From Alphaproteobacteria bacterium (GTDB taxonomy: Bacteria; Pseudomonadota; Alphaproteobacteria; Rhodospirillales; Rhodospirillaceae): a stretch of 64,000 nt of DNA. The position numbers and the translations under genes were made by a program. Within the stretch, counting starts at the first letter, position 1, and each line of letters begins with the position of its first letter. The stretch covers positions 1-64,000 of the forward strand of contig JAUVUZ010000014.1 of NCBI GenBank assembly GCA_030604885.1, written 5' to 3'. The notes under the pieces are model-generated. The model was not told where the DNA came from. It saw nothing but the letters and a program-made list of their open reading frames with translations, and did not search any database. Below are positions 26,245 to 36,361 of the stretch, piece after piece.

Positions 26245-27594
26245 TCACCCCGCCTTGCGGGCGGCGGCGGGCGTGCCGGGGAACTGGGCGAGGATCGCGG
26301 CGAGGGCGGGTTCCACCGCCTCCCAGCCGTGTTCGCCGTCGGGGCGGAGACCGGCGGCCTCCAGGCGCTCCCACGGCTCCCGACCGATGCGGGCGCACGC
26401 CACCACGGCGCAGTCGGCCAGGGCGTCGAGGGTGCGGGCGAGGACGTCGACCCCGTCGTCGCAGCCCTCCGCGCCGGTGCAGTAGAGGTCCACCGGCCGA
26501 TTTTCGACGAAGCGCGCCCCGGCGGGGGAGACGTCGTAGATCGCGAACGAGCGGGCGTGGCCGAAGTGGAGGTCGATGACGCCGCCGCCGGAGGTGGCGA
26601 CCGCCATGCGCACCGGCAGGGCGCGCGGCGCGCGGGCGTCCTCGGCTTCGAGGGCGGCGACCTTGTCCATGGTGAACTCGGCGTTGCGGTCCTCGCCCAG
26701 CATGCCGACGGCGTCGGCGCGGCACTGCTTGCAGTGGCGCATCATCGTCATGTCGCCCGCGCAGGCGTCGCGCAGGGCCTGGAGTTCGGCGTCGGTGGGG
26801 CCGCGCCGCCCTTCGAGGCCGAACACGGTGCCGTGCTCAGGCGCGGAGATCAGCGGCATGACGTTGTGGAGGAACGCGCCCTTCTGCTTGATGACGCGGG
26901 AGACGGCGGCGAGGTGCTTGTCGTTGATGCCGGGGATCATCACCGAGTTGACCTTGACCAGGATGCCCCGCGCCACCAGCAGGTCGAGGCCGCGCAACTG
27001 CTCGCGGATGAGCACCGCCGCGCCCTCCGCTCCGGTGAGGCGGCGACCCTCCCAGGTGACCCAGGCGTAGATCTTGGCGGCGACGTGGGGGTCCACGGCG
27101 TTGATGGTGATGGTGACGTGGTCCACCCCGAGGGCGGCGATCGCGTCGACATGCCGCGCCAGGGCGAGGCCGTTGGTGGAGAGGCAGAGCTTGAGGCCGG
27201 GCATTTCGGCGCCCACCGCGCGCAGGGTCTCCAGGGTGCGGCGCGGGTTGGCGAGCGGGTCGCCCGGTCCGGCGATGCCCATCACCGTGAGCTGGGGGAT
27301 TTTCGCCGCCACCGCCTTGACCTTGCGCAGCGCCTGATCCGGCTCCAGCAGTTCGGAGACGACGCCGGGGCGGCTTTCGTTGGCGCAGTCGAACTTGCGG
27401 TTGCAGTAGTTGCACTGGATGTTGCAGGCGGGGGCCACCGCCACGTGCATGCGAGCGAAGCGCAGGTGCGCGGTTTCCGAATAGCAGGGGTGGGTTTCGA
27501 CCTTGGCGCGCAGGTCGGGCGGGAGCGGGCTTTCGCTCGGGCCGCAGCCGGTGGCGCAGGCGGAGCGGCGCACCTCGGAAACTTGCAGCGGCAT
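26245..27594 (-). CDS. nifB: NifB, radical-SAM FeMo-cofactor precursor synthase
   Basis: 449 residues. Radical-SAM motif CNIQCNYCNRKFDC (about 58-71) binds the SAM cluster. GIAGPGDPLANP (about 107), LSTNGLALARHVDAI (about 138) and the CKQC pair near 292 are NifB-specific. The C-terminal part from about 330 is a NifX-like domain with DLHFGHARSFAIYDV. Makes NifB-co, the 8Fe-9S-C precursor. Leads the nifB-nifQ operon, with its own sigma-54 promoter and NifA site. Confidence 0.97.
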   Translation of the reverse strand: MPLQVSEVRRSACATGCGPSESPLPPDLRAKVETHPCYSETAHLRFARMHVAVAPACNIQCNYCNRKFDCANESRPGVVSELLEPDQALRKVKAVAAKIPQLTVMGIAGPGDPLANPRRTLETLRAVGAEMPGLKLCLSTNGLALARHVDAIAALGVDHVTITINAVDPHVAAKIYAWVTWEGRRLTGAEGAAVLIREQLRGLDLLVARGILVKVNSVMIPGINDKHLAAVSRVIKQKGAFLHNVMPLISAPEHGTVFGLEGRRGPTDAELQALRDACAGDMTMMRHCKQCRADAVGMLGEDRNAEFTMDKVAALEAEDARAPRALPVRMAVATSGGGVIDLHFGHARSFAIYDVSPAGARFVENRPVDLYCTGAEGCDDGVDVLARTLDALADCAVVACARIGREPWERLEAAGLRPDGEHGWEAVEPALAAILAQFPGTPAAARKAG

Positions 27595-27630
27595 GTTCGG
27601 TCCTCCGGCACGTGGCGATGCGCTCTCTGG

Positions 27631-27646
27631 CGCAAGCCCCGTGCCG
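27631..27646 (-). promoter_or_regulatory. Sigma-54 promoter of nifBQ
   Basis: Minus strand CGGCACG-GGGC-TTGCG: a single mismatch in the -24 box and exact GG-N10-GC spacing, 37 bases before the nifB ATG. Confidence 0.9.
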
Positions 27647-27691
27647 GATTTCCAACTCTTTGATTAAACTAAACTTTGATCCGCTCCACGG

Positions 27692-27707
27692 TGTCGCGAA
27701 CGCGACA
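27692..27707 (-). promoter_or_regulatory. NifA upstream activator site for nifB
   Basis: TGTCGCGAACGCGACA is an exact TGT-N10-ACA and an almost perfect palindrome, about 46 bases upstream of the -24 box and 19 bases beyond the end of the reductase gene. Confidence 0.88.
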
Positions 27708-27725
27708 TCGGCGCGACAAACGCCG

Positions 27726-28718
27726 TCACCGCCGCACGTCGACGACGACGCGGCCGCGCACCTGGCCCTTGAGGATGCGGTTCGCCATCTCGGGCAGGTC
27801 GGCGAGGCCGACCACCTCGGTCGCCGCGTCGAGCCGCGCCGTCGGCAGATCCCTGACCAGCCGCGCCCAGGCGGCTTCGCGCCGCGCGATCGGGCACATC
27901 ACCGAATCGATGCCGAGGATGTTGACGCCGCGCAGCAGCAGCGGCAGCACGTTGGTGTTGAGGGCGATGCCGCCCGCGTTGCCGCAGCACGCCACCGAGG
28001 CGCCGTAGCGCAGTTGCGTCACCAGATTGCCGAGGATCGCGCCGCCCACCGCGTCCACCGCCCCGGCCCAGCGCTCCGGGTCGAGGGGCTTGCCGGACGC
28101 CTGCTCGAGGGCGGCGCGCGGCACGATCTCGGCGGCGCCCAGGCCCTTCAGGTAGTCCGCCTGCTCGGGCCGTCCGGTGACGGCGGCGACGGTGTGGCCC
28201 GCCGCCGCCAGCAGCGACACCGCCACCGAGCCGAGGCCGCCCGCCGCGCCGGTGACCAGCACCGGACCGGCGCCGGGGGCGAGGCCGTGATCTTCGAGCG
28301 CCATCACCGCCAGCATCGCGGTGAACCCGGCGGTGCCGATCGCCATCGCCCGCTGCGGCGAGAGGCCCTCGGGCAGGCGCACCAGCCACTCGCCCTTCAC
28401 CCGCGCGTATTCGGCGAAGCCGCCCCAGCGGATTTCGCCGACCCGCCAGCCGGTGAGGATCACCGCGTCGCCCTCGTGGAAATCCGGGTGGGAGGACGCC
28501 GCCACGGTGCCGACGAAATCGACCCCCGGCACATGCGGATACTGGCGCACCAGGCGGCCGAGGCCGTTGAGGATCATGCCGTCCTTGTAGTTGAGGTCGG
28601 AATGGCTGACGGCGACGAGCACGTCGCCTTCGGGCAGCCGGTCGTCGGTCATCGGTTCGATCGCGGCGGACACCTTGCCGTCGGCTTCGGTGAGGACGAG
28701 GGCGCGGAATTCGGTCAT
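27726..28718 (-). CDS. acuI: AcuI/YhdH-type acrylyl-CoA reductase (MDR family)
   Basis: 330 residues. Zinc-less medium-chain reductase with the family's YKDGMILNGLGRLVRQYPHVPGVDFVG (about 44) and the NADPH Rossmann turn VTGAAGGLGSVAVSLLAAAG (about 153). AcuI reduces acryloyl-CoA to propionyl-CoA in 3-hydroxypropionate or DMSP breakdown; propionyl-CoA would feed the methylmalonyl-CoA mutase encoded at the start of the window (inference). Overlaps the upstream GntR regulator gene by 4 bases (ATGA). Confidence 0.87.
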   Translation of the reverse strand: MTEFRALVLTEADGKVSAAIEPMTDDRLPEGDVLVAVSHSDLNYKDGMILNGLGRLVRQYPHVPGVDFVGTVAASSHPDFHEGDAVILTGWRVGEIRWGGFAEYARVKGEWLVRLPEGLSPQRAMAIGTAGFTAMLAVMALEDHGLAPGAGPVLVTGAAGGLGSVAVSLLAAAGHTVAAVTGRPEQADYLKGLGAAEIVPRAALEQASGKPLDPERWAGAVDAVGGAILGNLVTQLRYGASVACCGNAGGIALNTNVLPLLLRGVNILGIDSVMCPIARREAAWARLVRDLPTARLDAATEVVGLADLPEMANRILKGQVRGRVVVDVRR

Positions 28719-29470
28719 CGGGTGGATCCTTTGCTGGCTTCGGCTTCGGCGCGGCGGCGCACCGCCGCGGCATATTGCTCGCCCAGATACGCCATCAGGT
28801 CGGCGAGCACGGCTTCGGCGCGGGCGCCGTCGCCGTCGGCGATGGCGTCGCGGAGGGCGCGGTGGCGGGCGGCGATCTCGGCGCGGCTGCGTTCCCGCGC
28901 CACCACCATGTTGGTGATCGGCGTCATCGCCTCCACCACCGCATGCATCGTCAGGCCGATCAGACCATTGCCCGCGGCGTCGACGACGGCGCGGTGGAAG
29001 CGCACGTCGGAGGCGCAGAACTCGGTGTCGGCGGTGGCCGGGTCGGCCTGGATCGCCAGCTCCGCATCCATCTGCGCGAGATGCGCGGCGCCGCGCCGCG
29101 CCGCGGCGAGGCGGCAGCACAGCCCCTGCATCTCGCGGCGCGCCTCGGCGATCTCGTCGTGGCCGAAGGCGCCCATGCTCACCATCAGCGTCGCCGCCCC
29201 GGCGAGGGAGTGGGCGAATTCGGCAGGCGCGGGCCGCACCACGAAGTTGCCCCCCGCCGGGCCGCGGCGGGAGCGCACCAGGTTCTGCGCGGCGAGGCGC
29301 TTCAACGCCTCGCGGATGGTGGGGCGGGAGACGCCGTAGCGGGCCGCCAGGTCTTCCTCGGTGGGGAGGCGTTCGTCGGCCTTGATGCGGCCTTCGAGGA
29401 TCGCCGCGCGCAGGCTGTCGGCGATCTGCCGCGCGACGCTGGTGGTGACGATGCCCCGATAGTCGATCAT
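28715..29470 (-). CDS. FadR/GntR-family (FCD) transcriptional regulator
   Basis: 251 residues. Winged helix at about 10-75 (LPTEEDLAARYGVSRPTIREALKRLAAQNLVRSRRG) followed by a helical FCD ligand domain with the metal-site pattern D(x)3H...H (FCASDVRFHRAVVD near 153, and later His). Translationally coupled to the acuI-like gene, which it probably controls in response to an organic-acid ligand. A consensus FCD operator lies 60 bases upstream. Confidence 0.88.
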   Translation of the reverse strand: MIDYRGIVTTSVARQIADSLRAAILEGRIKADERLPTEEDLAARYGVSRPTIREALKRLAAQNLVRSRRGPAGGNFVVRPAPAEFAHSLAGAATLMVSMGAFGHDEIAEARREMQGLCCRLAAARRGAAHLAQMDAELAIQADPATADTEFCASDVRFHRAVVDAAGNGLIGLTMHAVVEAMTPITNMVVARERSRAEIAARHRALRDAIADGDGARAEAVLADLMAYLGEQYAAAVRRRAEAEASKGSTR

Positions 29471-29529
29471 GCCCGGTCTCCGTTCGCGGATGTTCGAGCA
29501 TATGGCGGGTTGCCTCCGCATTTCAACAT

Positions 29530-29540
29530 TCGTCTGACAA
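29530..29540. promoter_or_regulatory. FCD/GntR-type operator
   Basis: TCGTCTGACAA fits the TNGTNNNACNA operator of FCD GntR regulators on both strands. It lies between the regulator gene (minus) and the hemolysin-III gene (plus), so autoregulation is likely. Confidence 0.6.
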
Positions 29541-29612
29541 ATAGCAGAGGAATTTTCGTTGGCAGGCGCCGGGCGGCGCTCCCATATCGGGGAGCGACAA
29601 AGGGGGAGACCC

Positions 29613-30245
29613 ATGGACTCCTGTTCGAGGCCCGAGCGCGTCGCCGACGCGATTCTCCATGCCTGCGGCGTCGTCGCCACCGTCGCCGCCAGCGCGGTGC
29701 TGCTGACCCTGGCGATCCGGTCGGGGGAGGGGCGCGCCGTCACCGCCGCCGCCGTCTATTCCGGCGGCATGCTGGCGAGCTTCGGCTTTTCCGCCGCCTA
29801 CAACCTCTGCCCCGCCTCGCGCTGGAAGGAAACCCTCAGGCGCTGCGACCACGCGGCGATCTACCTGTTCATTGCCGCCACCTACACGCCGATGTGCCTG
29901 GTGGCGCTCGACGGCGCCACCGGCGCCGCCCTGCTGACGGCGGTGTGGATGGTGGCGGTGACCGGATTCGCGATGAAGATCGCCTGGCCGCGCCGCTTCG
30001 AGCGGCTGTCGCTGGCGCTCTACCTCGCCCTCGGCTGGGCGGGCGTGGCGGCGGCGGGCGCGATCGTGCGCGCCCTGCCCCCGGCGGCGCTGGCGCTGCT
30101 GCTGGCGGGCGGCGTGCTCTATTCGGTGGGGGTGATCTTCCACGTCTGGCGGCGCCTGCGCTTCCAGAACGCGATCTGGCACGGCTTCGTGCTCTCCGCC
30201 GCCGCCTGCCACTACGCCATGGTGGTGACGACGGTGGTGCGTTAA
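29613..30245 (+). CDS. Hemolysin III / TrhA (PAQR) family membrane protein
   Basis: 210 residues with seven predicted membrane segments. The family's conserved polar residues are visible: HACGVVATVAASAVLL (about 13), SAAYNLCPASRWKETLRRCDHAAIYLFIAATYTP (about 59-92) and FHVWRRLRFQNAIWHGFVLSAAACHY (about 174). The His and Asp residues form a hydrolase-like metal site in PAQR proteins; the bacterial role is in membrane lipid homeostasis. The ATG has GGGGGAG upstream. Its stop overlaps the end of the convergent gene. Confidence 0.88.
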   Translation: MDSCSRPERVADAILHACGVVATVAASAVLLTLAIRSGEGRAVTAAAVYSGGMLASFGFSAAYNLCPASRWKETLRRCDHAAIYLFIAATYTPMCLVALDGATGAALLTAVWMVAVTGFAMKIAWPRRFERLSLALYLALGWAGVAAAGAIVRALPPAALALLLAGGVLYSVGVIFHVWRRLRFQNAIWHGFVLSAAACHYAMVVTTVVR

Positions 30246-31060
30246 AGAACGTCGGCAGCGGTGAAGCCGAACGGCGCGATCCGCTCGACATGGGCGGGGG
30301 AGCCGAGAACCTCGGCCTGCGCGGCGTTCCACGCCCGCGCCAGCCGCCCCTGGCTCCGCGCGAAGGCGAAGCCCACCTGGAAGGCCGACTGGTCCTGCCC
30401 CGCTTCCGGCGCCACCGCCACCGCCTCCAACGCGCCGCCGCTGCCGCGCGCCATCCAGCGCACCGTGGGCAGCGACAGCGCCAGCACGTCCGCCTGGTCG
30501 GCGGCCACCAGATCCCCGCCGACCTCGGCATCGGCAACCCGGTGCAGCCGCGAGGGCGACACGCCCCGGCGTTCCAGGTCGCGCTCCTCCACCGATCCGG
30601 CGAGCACCGCGATGCGCGCCTCGGTGCGCACCAGCAGGTCGAAATAATTCTGCAGACGGAAGGGGTTGCCCCGCCGCACCAGGAACCCGGGCGCGACCCG
30701 CACGGTGGGGGCGGAAAAGATCGCCAGCCGCTCGCGCTCGGGCGTCACGAACATCCCGGCGGCCACCACGTCGAAGGTGCCGTTCTGCAAGCCGGGGAGC
30801 AGCGCGTCGAAGCGCACCTGCACCCAGTCGATCTCGGCGACGCCCAGCCGCTCCACCACCAGCTTCGCAAGCTCGGGGGATTCGCCGGTCACCTCGCCGC
30901 CGCGCACCAAGGCATACGGTGCCTCCACCGCGTAACCGATGCGGATCACCCCCTCGGCGCGGATGCGCGCCAAGGCGTCGGCGGCGGCCACGGAGCCGCC
31001 CACGCCCGCCCACACGGCCAGCGCAGTTGCAACCAACACGCCGCCCAACGCCTTGATCAC
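30242..31060 (-). CDS. Periplasmic amino-acid-type substrate-binding protein (orphan)
   Basis: 272 residues. A signal peptide runs to about residue 27 (GVLVATALAVWAGVGGSVAAA). The SBP family-3 fold starts ALARIRAEGVIRIGYAVEAPYALVRGGEVTGESPELAKLV and includes FDVVAAGMFVTPERERLAIFSAPT (about 95-118), which resembles ectoine or polar amino-acid receptors of the EhuB type. No permease or ATPase gene is adjacent. GTG start at 31060 preferred for GGGGGCG upstream and the signal peptide. It overlaps the convergent hemolysin-III gene by 4 bases. Confidence 0.83.
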   Translation of the reverse strand: MIKALGGVLVATALAVWAGVGGSVAAADALARIRAEGVIRIGYAVEAPYALVRGGEVTGESPELAKLVVERLGVAEIDWVQVRFDALLPGLQNGTFDVVAAGMFVTPERERLAIFSAPTVRVAPGFLVRRGNPFRLQNYFDLLVRTEARIAVLAGSVEERDLERRGVSPSRLHRVADAEVGGDLVAADQADVLALSLPTVRWMARGSGGALEAVAVAPEAGQDQSAFQVGFAFARSQGRLARAWNAAQAEVLGSPAHVERIAPFGFTAADVL

Positions 31061-31141
31061 CGGCGCCCCCTTTCCGGGAGTTCGCCCGCGCGACTCCCCC
31101 GAATCCGAAGTGTCGCGCAAGCAATTATAACGTGCAAGTTG

Positions 31142-32062
31142 TTATTCCACAGTCAACCCACGGCAAATGCGGAAGGCCTCGGCCAGCAACCGCTCCGCCG
31201 CCTCGGGCGTGCGGAAGGCCGAGTGGGCCGACAGGGTGACCGAGTCCATGCGGGCGAAGGCATGCCCCTCGGGCAACGGCTCCACCGCGAACACGTCCAT
31301 CGCCGCGTGCCCCAACGCGCCCGCCTCCAGCGCCGCGACCAGCGCCGCCTCGTCCACCAGCGCGCCGCGCGCGGTGTTGACGAGAATCGCCCCCGGCCGC
31401 ATCCGCGCGATCCGCTCCGCCGAAAGGAACCCCCGGGTCTCGTCGCACAGCAGCAGATGCAGCGACACCACGTGGCTCGACGCCAGCAGCGTGTCGAGAT
31501 CGACGAACCGCACCCCCGGATGCGCCTTGGGCGAGCGATTCCAGGCGATCACCTCCATCCCCAGCCCCAAACCCGCGATCCGCGCCACCTCCGCCGCGAT
31601 GCCGCCGAACCCCAGCAGCCCCAGGGTCTTGCCCCGCAGCTCCATCGCCTCGGTGCGCAGCCACCGGCCCGCGCGCATCTCCCGGTCCATCCGCGCCAGC
31701 CCCTTCGCCGCCGCCATCGCCAGCGCCACCGCGCACTCGGCCACCGCCGTGTCGCCATAGCCGCGGATGATGTCCACCGAAATCCCCAGCCCCGCCAGCG
31801 CCTCGATGTCCATGTAACTGCGCGCCCCGGTGCCCAGGAACACCACGTGCCGCAACCCCGCGCACCGCGCCGCCACCTCGGTCGGCAGATAGCTGTGATC
31901 CACCAGGATCGTCTCCGCCCCCGCCGCCGCGATCAACCCCGGCATCTCCTCCGGCCGGACCCCCGGATCGCGATGCACCGCCAACGGCGGATCCCCCGCC
32001 CCACGCAGCCGCTCGGCAATGTCGCCCAGGGCGTCGGTGGCGTCGATGAACAGAATCGGCAT
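31142..32062 (-). CDS. D-isomer-specific 2-hydroxyacid dehydrogenase
   Basis: 306 residues. NAD-binding turn LGLLGFGGIAAEVARIA (about 146) and catalytic triad Arg in NTARGALVD (about 226), Glu in DVFAVEPLPEG (about 255) and His in LSAHSAFRTP (about 275). Reduces a 2-keto acid to a D-2-hydroxy acid or the reverse, substrate unknown. Lies downstream of nifA on the same strand, 200 bases away, separated by repeat copy C. Confidence 0.88.
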   Translation of the reverse strand: MPILFIDATDALGDIAERLRGAGDPPLAVHRDPGVRPEEMPGLIAAAGAETILVDHSYLPTEVAARCAGLRHVVFLGTGARSYMDIEALAGLGISVDIIRGYGDTAVAECAVALAMAAAKGLARMDREMRAGRWLRTEAMELRGKTLGLLGFGGIAAEVARIAGLGLGMEVIAWNRSPKAHPGVRFVDLDTLLASSHVVSLHLLLCDETRGFLSAERIARMRPGAILVNTARGALVDEAALVAALEAGALGHAAMDVFAVEPLPEGHAFARMDSVTLSAHSAFRTPEAAERLLAEAFRICRGLTVE

Positions 32063-32090
32063 GGTCGGTGGACTCCTAAAAAATCAAAAA

Positions 32091-32242
32091 CTTCGCGGGG
32101 GACTCGGTCCCCCGCACCCCCATGCGTTTTTGGTTTTGCGCGTAGCGCCATAGCATCATCGCGCGGCGTGACGGGCTTATGGCGCTACGCGCAAAACCAA
32201 AACGTCCGGGAGGCGCGAAGGGACCGAGTCCCTCCGCACTTC
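32091..32242. repeat. Dispersed hairpin repeat, copy C (after nifA)
   Basis: First palindrome GCGGGGGACTCGGTCCCCCGC (32095-32115), then a long hairpin with a perfect 25-bp stem (arms about 32128-32152 and 32179-32203, loop about 26), then GCGAAGGGACCGAGTCCCTCCGC. The long stem has different bases from copy B but keeps pairing, so the fold seems selected. Ends 20 bases before the nifA stop. Confidence 0.87.
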
Positions 32243-32261
32243 TATCTTTTACCCTCTTTCC

Positions 32262-33841
<1,580 letters not shown>

Positions 33842-33842
<1 letters not shown>

Positions 33843-35446
33843 CACACGCCGTCCCCCCGGGTGATCAGCGCCTCGTCTTCCGCCGGCAGGCCGACGACGA
33901 TGCGGCAGCCCCCCTCCGCCCGGTTGTCCACGGCGATGGTGCCGCCATGCTCGGTGAGGATGTTCTGCGCGATCGCGAGGCCCATCCCCGGGCGGCCGCG
34001 CGCGCGCCGCCAGCCGGAGAAGAACGGCTCGAAGATGCGCGCGCGGATGCCCGGCGCCACGCCCGCGCCGGAATCCGAAATCGCGATCTCGACGCCCCCG
34101 GCGGCGGCGCGGCGGGTTTCGATCACCACCGCGCGCTCGGGCGCGCCCGGCTCGCCCACCGCGTCCACCGCGTTGTCGAGCAGCACCTTGACCAGGGTGC
34201 GCAGTTGCCCGGCGCGGCCGCTGACGGCGGGCAGCACCGCCGTGGGCATCCACGACAGCGCCACCCCCTCGGCCAGCAGGCGGTCGACCATGAAGTCCAT
34301 CACCTCGCGCACCAGCTCGTTGATATTGAGCGGCAGCACCGGCTCGTGGATCGTCTGCGGCACCGAATCGCGCAAGTGCGCCAGGGTCTCGCCGCCCGCC
34401 CGGCGCACGTCGTCGAGGGCGGCGGAGATCGCCGGGTTGGCGGCGCCCTGGCGTTCCAGCATCGCCGCCGCCGCGCCCAGCATGTTGAGCGGCCCCTGAA
34501 GCTGGTAGACAGCGCCCTGCAACACCTCGCGCATCCCCTGGGCCTGCTGGATCTCGGCGGTGAGGGCGCGGATCGCCGAGGTCTTGGCCTGCTGGAAGGC
34601 GCGCATCCGCGCGGTGACGTCGAGGCACACCAGCAGCAGCGCGCGGCCGGTGCCCGGCTCGTAGTAGCTGTCCACCTCGGGGCGGGCGACGTCGATCCAC
34701 AGGCCCGAGCAGGCGAACCAGCGCGGCCCCAGGCGGCGGCCCACCTCGATCTTCACCTCGACGCTGTCGAAGGCGCGGCGTTCCATCAGGAGTCCGGCGG
34801 CGTCGCCGTCCGCGACCGCCTTGAGGAACGCCCACGCCGGTTCCTGGCCGCCCATGTCGGCCATCAGCACCTTGTAGGCGTGGTTGTCGATCATCACCTT
34901 GCCGTGCTCGTTGAGCAGCGCCATCACCACCGGGGCGACGTCGATGATGTTCTCGATCAGCGCCTTCTGCGTCGCCACCGAGCGTTCGAGGCTCATCTGG
35001 GCGGAGGCGTCGCGCTGGATGCCGAGGTAGTAGCCCGGGCGGCCCTCGCCGCCGCGCACCGGCACCACCTTCAAATCGGCGAGGTAGGGGGTGGCGTCCT
35101 TGCGGCGGTTGAGCAGGCGGCCCTGCCAGGTGCGGCCCGCGGCGATGGTGCGCCAGAGGTCGTCGTAGACCCGCGCCGGGGTCTTCTTGTTGGAGAGCAG
35201 GCTGTGATTCTGGCCGATCACCTCGGCGGCGGCATAGCCGGTGATCTGCTCGAAGGCGGGGTTGACGTAGAGGATGGTGCCCGCCGCGTCGGCCACCGAG
35301 ATCCCCGACCCCAGCGCCTCGACGGTGTCGAAGAACAGTCCCGGGGGTAGGTCGGGATGCGGCCGAGTCGGCTCCTGCCCGGCGATCTCCGTCGCCGCCG
35401 CGGCCCCCGCTCCGCCCCCCGTTCCGTCGGTCGAACCGTTTGACAT
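33842..35446 (-). CDS. nifL: NifL, redox/nitrogen-sensing anti-activator of NifA
   Basis: 534 residues, close to Azotobacter NifL (519). The first PAS domain (about 40-150) has ILYVNPAFEQITGYAAAEVIGQNHSLLSNKKTP and GRTWQGRLLNRRKDATPYLADL, the FAD-type NifL PAS. A second PAS follows (about 170-290). A helical H-like region (about 305-400) precedes a GHKL ATPase domain with LLDNAVDAVGEPG (N box) and GMGLAIAQNILTEHGG (G box). The kinase phosphoacceptor His seems replaced by VYQLQGPLNMLG, in keeping with NifL acting by binding NifA rather than phosphotransfer. ATG at 35446 chosen by length and by promoter position; an in-frame upstream start would overlap the promoter. Confidence 0.9.
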
Positions 35447-35518
35447 ATATCGTTTTTCCAGTGCGTCGCGTCCCTCTCGCGGCGGCCGCCCCGGGCCGCC
35501 CGCCTCCGCTCCGGTCTC

Positions 35519-35533
35519 GCAAGATATATGCCC
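35519..35533 (-). promoter_or_regulatory. Sigma-54 promoter of nifLA
   Basis: Minus strand GGGCATA-TATC-TTGC: exact GG-N10-GC spacing, -12 TTGC perfect, -24 box 4 of 7 matches. 72 bases before the nifL ATG. Confidence 0.72.
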
Positions 35534-35618
35534 AACTCCCCATACACCGCGGAAATCCCCGGTTTCGCTTGGCTTGGCGGTGGGATTCGTGACATCTTTG
35601 CGCACTGCGCCCCGGTGC

Positions 35619-35634
35619 TGTCGCAAAGCCGACA
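35619..35634. promoter_or_regulatory. NifA activator site shared by nifLA and rnf
   Basis: TGTCGCAAAGCCGACA is an exact TGT-N10-ACA lying 86 bases from the nifL promoter and 78 bases from the rnfA promoter. It is the only such site in the 320-base divergent gap, so it probably activates both directions. Confidence 0.85.
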
Positions 35635-35711
35635 GGGGGAAACACCGGGACTCCTGCACGCAAACCCGGCGCGCCTGCCGCTTTCACGGGCAGTTCCGCC
35701 GCCACGCGGTT

Positions 35712-35727
35712 TGGTACGGGGGATGCA
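35712..35727 (+). promoter_or_regulatory. Sigma-54 promoter of the rnf operon
   Basis: TGGTACG-GGGG-ATGCA differs from TGGCACG-N4-TTGCA at two positions and keeps GG-N10-GC spacing. 40 bases before the rnfA ATG. Confidence 0.87.
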
Positions 35728-35766
35728 ATCCGAACGGTCGAACCCTGGGGGAAAAGGGTAGGTTCG

Positions 35767-36348
35767 ATGGGCGAGTATCTGTTTCTCATCCTGGGCACCG
35801 TGCTGGTGAACAACGTCGTGCTGGTCAAGTTCCTTGGCCTGTGCCCGTTCATGGGGGTCTCGAACAAGGTCGAGACCGCGCTCGGCATGGGCATGGCCAC
35901 CGCCTTCGTGCTCACCCTCGCCACCGCCGCGGGCTGGGTGCTGGAGCACGCGCTGCTGCGGCCGTTCGACCTCGGCTACCTGCGCATCCTCACCTTCATC
36001 CTGGTGATCGCCGCGGTGGTGCAGTTCACCGAGATGGTGATCCGCAAGGTGTCGCCGCTGCTGCACCAGGTTCTCGGCATCTTCCTGCCGCTCATCACCA
36101 CCAACTGCGCGGTGCTGGGCGTGGCGCTGCTGAGCGTGCAGGCGGACCACGGCTTCGTCGAGAGCGTGCTCTACGGCTTCGGCTCGGCGGCCGGGTTCGC
36201 GCTGGTGATGGTGCTGTTCGCCGGGCTGCGGGAGCGGCTCGCCCTGTCGCAGGTGCCGTATGCCTTCGGCGGCGCGCCGGTGAGCTTCATCGCCGCCGGG
36301 CTGCTGTCGATGGCGTTCATGGGCTTCGCCGGTCTCGCGCCGGGTTGA
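35767..36348 (+). CDS. rnfA: Rnf complex membrane subunit RnfA
   Basis: 193 residues with six membrane segments. [36 protein letters not shown] is the invariant RnfA/NqrE start; [13 protein letters not shown] (about 116) carries the second conserved Cys. RnfA and RnfE, inverted in the membrane, hold a [2Fe-2S] cluster in the electron path. First gene of a seven-gene operon under a NifA-type promoter. In diazotrophs Rnf uses ion-motive force and NADH to reduce ferredoxin or flavodoxin for nitrogenase. Confidence 0.97.
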   Translation: MGEYLFLILGTVLVNNVVLVKFLGLCPFMGVSNKVETALGMGMATAFVLTLATAAGWVLEHALLRPFDLGYLRILTFILVIAAVVQFTEMVIRKVSPLLHQVLGIFLPLITTNCAVLGVALLSVQADHGFVESVLYGFGSAAGFALVMVLFAGLRERLALSQVPYAFGGAPVSFIAAGLLSMAFMGFAGLAPG

Positions 36349-36361
36349 GGGAGCGAAAAGG

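Noticed and set aside
35447-35659. NifL starting at 35659 with a longer N terminus
   Set aside because: The added residues would be encoded by the nifL promoter and NifA-site region and have no PAS-like sequence; 35446 gives the expected length.
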